Positions 48,001 through 58,500 of a stretch of DNA of 64,000 nt are shown here, one piece after another. Source of the stretch: Caenorhabditis elegans. Its lineage: Eukaryota; Nematoda; Chromadorea; Rhabditida; Rhabditidae. Location of the stretch: contig NC_003282.8 in assembly GCF_000002985.6 (NCBI RefSeq), positions 12,276,001 to 12,340,000 on the forward strand. The letters run 5' to 3'. Both the position numbers and the translations under genes were made by a program. Position 1 is the stretch's first letter. Every line of letters begins with the position of its first letter. The notes below the pieces were generated by a model. That model made no database searches. It worked only from the letters and a program-made list of their open reading frames with translations, and was not told the origin of the DNA.

Positions 48001-49650
48001 TCTGTAACTACGTGAAGCTTCTTGTACCTACTGGAATATTGTTAGAATATTCTGAAAGAGCTTAAAATTTACTACAAAGTTTCTGAAAGACATTTCAAAA
48101 AAAGTTACTTTGAAGAGATTTATGAATTTTTAAAATTTGGAAAATCCATCTATTTTTGCCTATAAATGGTAGATTTCATTAAATAATAAAATACGCACTA
48201 AAAGATAGGGCTGAAAATGTACTATTTCTGTAACTACGTGAAGCTTCTTGTACCTACTGGAATATTGTTAATATATTCTGAAAGAGCTTAAAATTTACTA
48301 CAAAGTTTCTGAAAGACATTTCAAAAAAAGTTACTTTGAAGAGATTTATGAATTTTTAAAATTTGGAAAATCCATCTATTTTTGCCTATAAATGGTAGAT
48401 TTCATTAAATAATAAAATACGCACTAAAAGATAGGGCTGAAAATGTACTATTTCTGTAACTACGTGAAGCTTCTTGTACCTACTGGAATATTGTTAATAT
48501 ATTCTGAAAGAGCTTAAAATTTACTACAAAGTTTCTGAAAGACATTTCAAAAAAAAGTTACTTTGAAGACTTTTATGAATTTTCAAAGTTTGGAAAATCC
48601 CTCTATTTTTGCCTATAAATGGTAGTTTTCATTAAATAATAAAATACGCACTAAAAGATAGGGCTGAAAATGTACTATTTCTGTAACTACCTGAAGCTTC
48701 TTGTACCTACTGGAATATTGTTAATATATTCTGAAAGAGCTTAAAATTTACTACAAAGTTTCTGAAAGACATTTCAAAAAAAGTTACTTTGAAGAGATTT
48801 ATGAATTTTCAAAATTTGGAAAATCCATCTATTTTTGCCTATAAATGGTAGATTTCATTAAATAATAAAATACGCACTAAAAGATAGGGCTGAAAATGTA
48901 CTATTTCTGTAACTACGTGAAGCTTCTTGTACCTACTGGAATATTGTTAATATATTCTGAAAGAGCTTAAAATTTACTACAAAGTTTCTGAAAGACATTT
49001 CAAAAAAAGTTACTTTGAAGAGATTTATGAATTTTCAAAATTTGGAAAATCCATCTATTTTTGCCTATAAATGGTAGATTTCATTAAATAATAAAATACG
49101 CACTAAAAGATAGGGCTGAAAATGTACTATTTCTGTAACTACGTGAAGCTTCTTGTACCTACTGGAATATTGATAATATATTCTGAAAGAGCTTAAAATT
49201 TACTACAAAGTTTCTGAAAGACATTTCAAAAAAAAGTTACTTTGAAGAGATTTATGAATTTTCAAAATTTGGAAAATCCATCTATTTTTGCCTATAAATG
49301 GTAGATTTCATTAAATAATAAAATACGCACTAAAAGATAGGGCTGAAAATGTACTATTTCTGTAACTACGTGAAGCTTCTTGTACCTACTGGAATATTGA
49401 TAATATATTCTGAAAGAGCTTAAAATTTACTACAAAGTTTCTGAAAGACATTTCAAAAAAAGTTACTTTGAAGAGATTTATGAATTTTCAAAATTTGGAA
49501 AATCCATCTATTTTTGCCTGTAGATTTCATTAAATAATAAAATACGCACTAAAAGGTAGGGCTGAAAATGTACTATTTCTGTAACTACGTGAAGCTTCTT
49601 GTACCTACTGGAATATTGATAATATATTCTGAAAGAGCTTAAAATTTACT
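45061..49650. repeat. Tandem array of a 221-231 bp unit, about 20 copies
   Basis: Units contain AGAGCTTAAAATTTACTACA, GACATTTCAAAAAAAGTTAC, CTATTTTTGCCTATAAATGG, AATAATAAAATACGCACTAA and GAAGCTTCTTGTACCTACTG. Length variation is mainly an 8-bp deletion (GCCTGTAGATTTC in place of GCCTATAAATGGTAGATTTC) and A-run changes. One unit at 47094-47300 has many single-base losses and looks unlike all others. The last unit is truncated at about 49650. No coding potential. Confidence 0.97.
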
Positions 49651-50770
49651 ATTTTCAAAAGTTTACAAAAAAAGAATTCATTCACAATTATGTAACTTCA
49701 GAAAACTTTTTTAACTGTAAAACAATTCATTTCAATCCCACAGTTTAGAGGTATCTAAAGAAAAGTGAACAAATTTTGAAAATTATGAGAAAATCTTGAA
49801 ACAGAGAAAAATTATTCTCTATTTCCAAAAGTTTTCAAAACAGAATTATAAAAAAGGAAAATAAAACTTAATAAAAACTTTGAATGATTCAAATCTAAAA
49901 ACAAAATAATTTCAGAAACATAATAATTTTAATTCAAAAAATTGAGAAAAATTGAGCAAATTGAGAAATTAGTTTTTTTTTCGAAAAATTTCTGTTTCAG
50001 TGAGGTACTAAATTTTGGAAATATTTTACCTATTTCTGAAATGCCAAAACTTTTCTTCTTGGACAACGTCTCCCAATATTCCTAGGTTATTTGGTTTTCA
50101 GGTATTACTGAAATTTCCCAGATCTAGATAGATTGCGAGACGCTAAGAACACTTTTTTGAAAAAGTGTACAAAGACACGAGAGAAACAGGCACCTGTAGT
50201 TTCTGCTAATTCTGTATCAAATGTAGCCTTGTGTATCGCGACTCGTCTTATTTTCTTTCAATTTTCTCATTTTGGATATTAATATTATACAATCTCTATG
50301 CTATAAAGAATAGTTTTCCGTCTTAATTATCATGATGCAAAATAGGACACTCCAAAAAATAGCAAGCAATGAGAGATACATTTTCAAAGTAAATTTTAAT
50401 AAAAACAATTTTGAAACAGAAATATTTTCCAAATTTTCCCCTAAGAATTCATCAAAAATTTAGCTGTTTTCAAACCAATTTCAAAAACGTAATAACCCAG
50501 ATATTTTGAGTTTCAGAGTGATATAGTGTTCATGAAACAGTGATTTTAATTTTTTTTTTCTAATTTTTTTGCAAATTCTCAATTGAGAAGCCATTTTTAG
50601 TTTTTATTTTCCACCTCAATTATCATGATGCTAAATCGGAAAAACTAAAAATTTAATAAAACATCTTTGAAACAGTATTTTGAATTTGGGAAAATTTTTC
50701 AATTTTTCGATTTTTTTTGGAAACTACAGTTGAAAAGAAGTCCAGTAGAGTTTTGATGCAAAATGCAAAA
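49651..50770. other. AT-rich stretch with five CTGTTTCA-type motifs
   Basis: No gene is supported. The stretch holds CTGTTTCA on the plus strand at 49992-49999 and on the minus strand (read TGAAACAG) at 49797-49804, 50412-50419, 50533-50540 and 50668-50675. Two of them lie in a diverged direct repeat that also shares AATTATCATGATGC (about 50327 and 50618). CTGTTTCA is the core of the Ruby motif upstream of 21U-RNA genes. Confidence 0.5.
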
Positions 50771-50772
50771 TT

Positions 50773-51112
50773 TGCCTACGTGCCTACGTGCCTACGTGCC
50801 TACGTGCCTACGTGTCTACGTGCCTACGTGCCTACGTGCCTACGTTCCTACGTGCCTGCGTGCCTGCGTGCCTACGTACCTTCGTGCCTACGTGCCTACG
50901 TACCTTCGTGCCTACGTGCCTACGTGCCTATGTGCCTACGTGCCTACGTGCCTACGTCCCTACGTTCCTACGTGCCTACGTGCCTACGTGCCTACGTGCC
51001 TACGCGCCTATGTGCCTACGTGCCTATGTGCCTACGTCCCTACGTTCCTACGTGCCTACGTGCCTACGTGCCTACGCGCCTATGTGCCTACGTGCCTATG
51101 TGCCTACGTGTC
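50773..51112. repeat. 8-bp minisatellite, unit GCCTACGT, about 42 copies
   Basis: The unit varies mainly to GCCTATGT, GCCTGCGT, TCCTACGT and ACCTTCGT. Because 8 and 3 share no factor, each frame encodes an eight-residue repeat (VPTCLRAY) without stops, so the long open frames here are not evidence for a protein. Confidence 0.97.
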
Positions 51113-51187
51113 TATCAACCTAAGTAGAGTCTTCAGTTAATTCAAAAAATCCGCAATGCAAAAAAAGAAAAGAAAAATAATAATTTC

Positions 51188-51220
51188 CACGTGAAACGTG
51201 AGTCACGTTCACCCCACGTG
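51188..51220. promoter_or_regulatory. Two CACGTG E-boxes upstream of the unknown gene
   Basis: CACGTG lies at 51188-51193 and 51215-51220, with GTGAGTCAC between them. They sit 140-172 bp upstream of the ATG at 51360, a usual place for worm promoter elements bound by bHLH factors. No other evidence. Confidence 0.3.
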
Positions 51221-51359
51221 TCAATGAACATAATTTTGATCAGTTCTGCTTTTTTTCTTGATACTCTTCGTTCGCTGTGAAATCCAGTAAAATGTAAGTT
51301 TTTGAAGCCCGTTTCAAGCATCCTTTTGAATAATACCGTTTTGCAGTTCTTAGAATATT

Positions 51360-52746
51360 ATGGCTTCGGATGCGCCAACAACAGCCCAAAGACGCGACCT
51401 TCACTTTGATTTTGTCTACAACGGACGAAAGATCTTTGATTTCACCGAAAGAGATGCCGGACAGGATCATACTTGCATGACTACAATGACACTCAAGTCC
51501 TCCTCCCAACCAGCCACGGAACCTCTTCAGGCACCAGAGCCTGTAACACAGGATTCTAATCCTTTGGAGACAGTTGGAGCATTAAACAGCGGATCCCAGA
51601 CCGACAACAACGGAATCGGTGGCCCAGCTGGCGCAGTCATTATTGGGGAGCGTATTGCCAAAATTGAAAACTCATCGGAAGGAGTTCTCTTTACTTCTGA
51701 GTCGGTTGCCCTTGACGCCGGGACGGTCGAGTCCGCTGTCGAATTTGCAAGAATTGACAACATTTTGGACTTTCCTAGCCTTGAGGTCGCAAAACGTGAT
51801 GATGATGATGCCTCTGCTATATCTACAGTGGCTGCATCCAATTCGGAAGCCTCACTCGTGGCCAGTATCCCGAATGTTTTCAAAGTTGAGAACATCGTGG
51901 TAAGTTACTGATAATGAAACAAGTAACATCTTCCTAATTTTGAAACTTCAGGAACCTCCACAAATGACAATTATGCGATGGGAGGGGTTTGAGTACCGAA
52001 CAAACCGCAGGTACAGGACCGTCTGCAAAAAGTGTGAAGGGCTCCAGCGCCTCAAGTGCAACCACATTTTCGAGTTGGATAAGCAATCCAATAAAAGAGT
52101 TGCTTCGCAACCAATGGATATAGATGCAAAGCGTCCGAGGACTTCGCATGGAATAACTATCAGCCTGTTCAAGGACTGCACAAGGGTCCCATTCAAGGCC
52201 CAATTTCCAAAGAAACTTGAGGATAAATATGGGTAAGTAAATAATTATATACTTTTATTTTACTATTTACATATTTCAGAGTCAAATTCACCAAAATTGA
52301 GCACAGCAACATGCCGTTCAATGACGCGTCGAGATGGTGCTACTTCAATTTGGAAGTGTCAGAGGAAGATTTGGCGAAACTCCCGATATTGGATGACTGG
52401 GTGAATAGCTTCAAGGTCGGGAGCATCAACAAGAAAGCGGATCACTTTTTTCACCGAAATCCTTCCAGAAGAGTTGATTTTGATCATAGTTATGGCTACT
52501 CATTTGGATAATAAAAGCAAGGAGCCGTCAATGCAAGCAATCGATCTTATCTACGATGAAGATCACATGTTCGCAGCACTCCACGACGACGCTGCCGTTT
52601 CCAAAGTTGGAGAAGTAAGTTTTCTCGTTATTGAAAGTTGGATTATTTTGCTTTTTCAGGTATGCTCAAGAAATGCGAAAGCATTCATGCTTCGTAAGTG
52701 GAAGGAGCTCAAACCTCCTGGAGTGAGAACTCCGACAAAGAACTGA
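51360..52746 (+). CDS. Unrecognised protein of about 389 residues
   Basis: Exons 51360-51899, 51952-52232, 52280-52400, 52474-52614 and 52660-52746 join in phase. The first three and last two are well supported by splice sites and sensible coding content. The join between them is not: exon 3 reads on openly to a stop at 52509-52511, while the downstream coding frame is shifted by one. A 73-base intron from GTGAAT (52401) to an AG at 52473 repairs the frame but its acceptor is weak. The N-terminal half is acidic and rich in S, T, A and Q. The middle holds CKKCEGLQRLKCNH, a possible metal site, and a basic KRPRTSHG stretch that could be nuclear targeting. I recognise no family. A one-base frameshift (pseudogene) is the main alternative. 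Confidence 0.55.
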
Positions 52747-53511
52747 TCCACCTCTTCAATCTTCAACATCCAGCCATTGTAGGCAATTATGGTATTTTAT
52801 GTTTGTATCCCAACTCGTATAATTTGTTTCTCCGTTCTCTCGATTTGCTTCAGCTATCCTACTTTCTTTTTTTTTGTATTTTATTCGATTCTTTCGCCGT
52901 ATCAATAAATTAGTATTTATTTTAATGATTTTTTGGTGTTGTAGATGTAATTTTTGTATTGAGACTTGACTTTTTCCTGCAGAATCTTGACTATTTTCGA
53001 GTGATCTTTTGTGAAGCTATCGACTATTTGGACCTTTTTCTGCAAAAAATAGAGTTGGCTTTCAAAACAGCATTTTCTCCAGGTTTTTTCATTCATAGAA
53101 GTTTGGATAAGAAACCACTCCACCCATCACTGACATCGCTGAAGGTTCATCAGCTTCATGGCCGAGCTCCTTGAATATTGAATTTTTCGATTCAACAAAA
53201 AAATTTCAATTGAAAAAGTCCATTTGTGTGTTTTCGGAAGCACAGACGCTAGCCAGAATTTATGATCTAAACAAGTTCTGCAATTTTTTAAACCTTACAA
53301 GGCATTTTTGTAACAAGTGAATAGTTCTATAATATTAGTTATTTCATTTTTTTCTCCGGAGATCTCCTTCAATTTCATCTCTGAATCACACTTATCAAAG
53401 AATAATATATTCAAATAAATTTATCCTGTACAAAAAAGTGGCGATGAACTTTTACAAGGTTATGTGAAGTGAAAGATGTTATTCATAGCACAATTGGCCA
53501 GATTCGAGACA
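52747..53511. other. Intergenic region with an unexplained minus-strand open stretch
   Basis: It holds the 3' ends of the unknown gene and of ufd-1. On the minus strand a frame ending at 52917 reads KKVQIVDSFTKDHSKIVKIL and on to NTKKSLK, followed by AATAAA, and could be a small terminal exon. I found no upstream exon with a start and matching phase. Confidence 0.35.
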
Positions 53512-54874
53512 TTAACGGGCTCCTCTCAGTGTTCGATTGCCTCCACGGAAGACATTTGACGGTTGTCCTGCCTTGCTGGCTTCTTTCTCTCGGAGCTCTT
53601 TTTCGAGAACATCAACACGTTTATAATCATAACGAAGGAATGAAACACGACCTGAAAATCATAAAATTTAACTTTTCAATTATTTTGAAATGTTTATTTC
53701 AGATGAAACAAGTATTACCTGGTTTGTAGTCTTCATTGACAACCACTGGTGGAATAGCTGGCAAATCATTCGCCACTGGAGCTGCATTACTCGTACTAAC
53801 ACCGGTTCCATCTGAGAGTGATACTGAAGATGATGGCTTCTTCTTTCCATCGAGACGACGCCCAGCTCCTCCGAATACAGAAGTTGCATTTTGTCCTGTC
53901 CCTCCACTACCACCAGCTTTTTGTCCAGCTCCAATAAATGCGGATGCATCTGGCGCAGGCGGCTTGGCAGTGACAGCAGGAGTCACCTGTCTCGGTTGTT
54001 CAACGTAGCCTTCTGGAGGATCGAAATCGAGATTAACATCACATTCAATGATGCACACAGAGTTGGCCGGTTTCAAATCAACGACGAGGAATTCGAGAGT
54101 TTGTCCAGCATATGATGTTGGGATCCGATCGTTTTTGGTGAGGCATGCATATTTTCGAAGTTCCACTTCAAGAACAGCTCTGAAAAATAGAAAAATATAG
54201 GACTTTGTTCAAAAACTTCAAAAAATTATTAGAGTTTATGAAAACTCACTTTGGATTAGTAATATTCAGAAACTCGAGTGACATCGGCTTCAATTTAGCA
54301 AACGTGGCTTTCGGAAGAGTTGCAGACTCAATGCGAATGGTATCTCCATCGTCAAGTCCCAATTGCTGCATCATCCAAAGTGGCAGAATGGCTTGTCCTT
54401 CTGGAGCAGAAAATTCAAGAACACCGCAATGAGTTACACGTTGAACAGCCATATTGGTTAGCTGTAAATTTTAATGGTTTTCTAGTTACTTCAAGCTATA
54501 CAAAACAAACCTTGAAAAGCATTGGCATCGGAATATTATATTGCATGAGCAAGTTGAGAGCAGATGACGGCAGAAGAATCTTTCCACCATAATTGATTTC
54601 GCTTATTTTTGACTGTGTTGCATTGGGAAGGAATACGGGCCCATATACCTGAAATTTAATTGTTTATTAACGCTGAAATATAATCTTTGAAATCCAATTT
54701 ATTATTTACAATGAGATCGAAATGACGAGTAGTTCGGCGAAGTTGTTGTTGAAAAAAGTTTGCAAACATCTTTCGAAATGAATTTTAAAAGCTCACCACA
54801 AAAGTTTGATCATAATTCCCGACTCGGCCGCCCATCTGCATCCCGTGAAGTCCTTGTTGTATCCACGCTTGCAT
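53512..54874 (-). CDS. ufd-1: UFD1, substrate adaptor of the CDC-48/p97-UFD1-NPL4 complex
   Basis: Minus-strand exons 54797-54874, 54511-54648, 54250-54461, 53719-54179 and 53512-53651 give 342 codons. The conserved UT3 domain covers about residues 30-200: YGGKILLPSSALNLL, PMPMLFKLTN, THCGVLEFSAPEG, LPLWMMQQLGL, FLNITNPKAVLE and CIIECDVNLDFDPPEGYVE all match UFD1 from yeast to man. A glycine, alanine and serine-rich tail carries the NPL-4/CDC-48 contact region and ends TLRGAR. The complex extracts ubiquitinated proteins from ER and chromatin. A second possible first exon, 54710-54769 (MFANFFQQQLRRTTRHFDLI), splices in phase to the same exon 2 and would give 336 residues. The uridine kinase lies about 700 bp upstream on the same strand. 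Confidence 0.95.
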
Positions 54875-55580
54875 TTTTATTTTTGGTTTTCTGAAAAGTT
54901 ATTAACGTTTTCTTCAACTATAATTCAAAAAATACAAAGAGGATGAGCCAACCAAGAAAAGAGAGCTCATTGATCATTTAAATATTTAACAAACTGCAAT
55001 TTATTATAGAAAGAAATTACTAAAATGCACGTGTGAAGGAAACTTGACAAAAATTGAAGAAAAACACAATGAACAACATGAAAAAGAGAATGCGTGAATG
55101 GATGATGATATTAAAACCGATTCCTGCAACGACAAACGCGCTCCGTTGAACAAAAAAGAAATGGAACAACGAGAAAACCGAATGTCGTGTACAGATTTTT
55201 GTGTGGAAACGCGCAAAGATGTAGAGGGAAGAATTTAACCGTCACAAACAACGCGAAAAAACACTAGAAAGAACAGGGTATAAATGAATTATCGAGCTGA
55301 ATGCCAGAAATCATGAAGAGAAGTCAATAAAATGAAGAACGGAAAAAAAGGACGACAAAAAATGAAATAGCATATAAAATTTCAACAACAAATGGAAACA
55401 AAATGTATAGAAGGATGGATATGATGATGGGAAAGAAAGAACATTATGAATAATTATAATTATAATAATAAAGTTAGTGAAAAGGAACAAGAAAGTAGGA
55501 ATTCATCAGATGAAATGGAAGGAAAACAGAAACTTTGATAAATTATGAAGAAAATTGATCATTTTTGTGATAACAGATGA
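54875..55580. promoter_or_regulatory. Region between uridine kinase 3' end and ufd-1 5' end
   Basis: About 700 bp of A-rich sequence on the minus-strand reading path. A TTTTCAG acceptor lies a few bases before the ufd-1 ATG, suitable for a trans-splice leader. The spacing is larger than in most worm operons, so an own promoter is as likely. No other gene is seen. Confidence 0.4.
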
Positions 55581-58500
55581 TCACATATCGAATGGCTCGT
55601 CCATGTCTTGTTCGAGCCCGGTTCCGTAATATCGATCACCAAAATTGCCCATTCCGGGAATCAGATAGCAATTTTCCGTCATTTGGTGGTCCATTGCGGT
55701 GGTGATTAATTTAACCTGAAAATTAATAATTTTTAATTCAAATAAAAAATTGTAAACCTTCGGGAAGGCATAAGCCAGTGCATGTGCACCTTGTTGACCC
55801 ATAAGCAGAGATGCAACAAATATGTCTTCCTCTTTAACATCATGATCAAGAAGTACACGAATTGCCATCATCGCAGCACTCCCAGTAGTTACGGTGGCGT
55901 CCATAATGATAACTTTGTATCGAGTTATGTGTGGTGGCAAACGTATATAATGAAGTTCTGGATCAAACGTCGTCTCGTTGGTTTGAATCAAAATTTTTCC
56001 GATCACGCAGTCCTTGACGATTGAGCGAAGAGCAGTCTCCATACATTCGCCGGCTCGCATGATTGGAAGACCACAAATCTGAGCGTCCTTTCGTTTGCCA
56101 ATAGTTCTGAAATAAAAATTAAAGTTTCTAGATGGTTGAGCCTATTTTAGACGTTTTCAATTGTTTAGTTTTCAAGTTTTATTTAGAAAAAGTTTATTCT
56201 TATATTGGAAACAATAGAACATTAATATCCGAATATCCGAAACCAAGATCTGAAACTTTGCAATTCTTAAGCCGAAAATACGGTAGCCGGTCTCGATTCG
56301 ACAGATTTTTTGCTGAAAGAGCGCCTTTAAAGATTACTGTAATTTTAAATTACTGCAGAATTTTTATTGATTCTTTGTAGTTTTTCTATAAAAATTATTT
56401 CTGTATTAAAAAACTTGATTGAAACCATAAACAAAACTTAAAATAAAACAAAAAATCCGCAGTGATAAGAAATTGAAACTACAGTACTATTTCAAGGCGC
56501 ACACTTTTGTTTAACAAACATTTGTCGTGTCGAGACCGGGTACCGTATTTTTGCAGTCAGATTCAGAAATTTCAGAAAGGTTGGCGCTGATTTCAGATTT
56601 CAAAAAGGAATTTTCAAATCTTGCAGTGACCATTTTTCAGTTTCAAATTTACTCACTTTCTACCGCCGGCCATCTCAATCTCAACATCTTTGTAAGGCAT
56701 ATGATTCATGCATTCTTCAATAAGAATACGCATTAATCGATCAGAATAGAAAATATGATTGTCTCTACTCGTTTCTCGATCACGAACAAACGTGACAAGA
56801 CCTTTGACCTGTGGAGTTTCTTTTAAAATGAACAGGTTTTCCGGCAAACAATCCGGTAGATCGTCGCGAACCAAATCGTGACGATCACGGTTGTTCTGAT
56901 TGCGATCGTATCCGCGTTCAACGAGCTGTGCCATCACGTTCTGCACGATCATGTCGATGGCGACGTCGTTCTCTCCACCGCGCGGAACGATGAGATCAGC
57001 CGAATCCATGCATGGTGCAATGTATTTGTCGAACGCCGGCTGCAACTCGAAAGTTACTTGAGACGACGAGTTACAACAATTCTCTTACTTTTACAAATGT
57101 AAAGTACTGCTCCATGATGCCGTCGATGTCACGCCCACGATCAGTGACATCCCGAACGATACGACGAGCTAGACGAAGATCTCCATCCGTGTCGACGAAC
57201 ACTTTCATGTCCATTAAATTCTTGATACGCTCATCATGGAACGCGAGGATTCCTTCGAAAATCAAAACGTCAGCTCCATACATCATCTGAAAAGCAAAAT
57301 AAAATAATTCCATCTGCAGTTTTTTTCCGAAATTGCTAGTAATTTCACAAGATTCCCATTTTTTCGGAACAAAAAAAAAGGATATTTGTAACAATTTTTA
57401 CATAAAATTTGAAGAATTCGGCAAACTCGCTAAAAATGAAGTAAGTTAATTGAAAAATGAAAGGAAATCGAACGAGGAAGTGCTGAGACCCATCTGAATG
57501 AAAAACAGAATCCTGTGAAATTACGAAATAATAATTATAATTATAGCAAACCTTCGAATTCGGATCTCTTGAATGAGTATTAAAATCATAAACCGGAACA
57601 TCAACACTCTTTCCCTCACGAAGTCGTTTCAAAACTTCGTAGAGCAAATCAAAGTCAAAAGCATTTGGCCCATCAAAATTATATCTTGATTCATGTGCTG
57701 CTTTGATTTCTTCCGGCGTCAGAACTTTATAAAAGCTGTCCATTGAAAGAATCGTGACCCATGGTATTCCGAGTCGTTCGACGATTTTCTCGGCGACAGT
57801 AGTTTTCCCACTGGCAGATCCTCCACAAACTCCAATTACGAACGGATGTTTCAGTGACTTTCCCTTCTTGTCATACCATGGTGGACGTCCTTTCGTATAT
57901 ATTTTCTAAAAAATCGAAAATTCGTTTTATTTTTAAGTGGAATTAGAAACCTTACCTTGCCGGTCTTAGTGGTAAGAAGATGATGTTCAGCACGTCCTCC
58001 ACTCATCGTTCGTCTTCTCGTACGACATCCAGCGGCTCTTGGTGAAGTCGAATCCTCAGAATCTCCACCACTTTGGTTGACCATCTCGTTGACAGACGAA
58101 CCTGTGCGTTAATAAAACGATTAGGAACGGTAGAAACTAGAAATTGTGTCTAGTAGTTGTTGCGCCCCTCTTTTTCTCACTCTCTCCACCCGATTTAGTC
58201 TCGATAGTTTACAAGATAAGCATCTTGAAAAAACAGTCATTCATCAATCTTTGCGCCGCCGGGAGCCTTTGACAGGGGCAGAACCAGTTGATATCCTCAA
58301 ATTTTTTGTAAAGGGAAATGTCTATTTTATCAACAAGCACTATCAGTTGAAAGAGAATTGTCTCTAAAAAGTGTCAGACGCAATTACAAAGAATGGGGGA
58401 TTATATTGAGTGAAATGAAGTCAACACGTAGTGAACTCCACCACCGGATGACACACAATATTTGAACAAATGTTACGTGATACAGTCTTCCCTCACCTGA

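Noticed and set aside
38449-49650. CRISPR-like arrays
   Set aside because: Units are contiguous with no unique spacers, and the genome is eukaryotic with spliced genes; these are satellites.
50717-51140. VPTCLRAY-repeat proteins in all three plus frames
   Set aside because: An 8-bp tandem repeat without stop codons gives the same eight-residue repeat in every frame, so openness carries no information.
53266-53460. Minus-strand open stretch continuing upstream of 53190
   Set aside because: Joining it to the next open stretch needs a 21-base intron, too short to be spliced.
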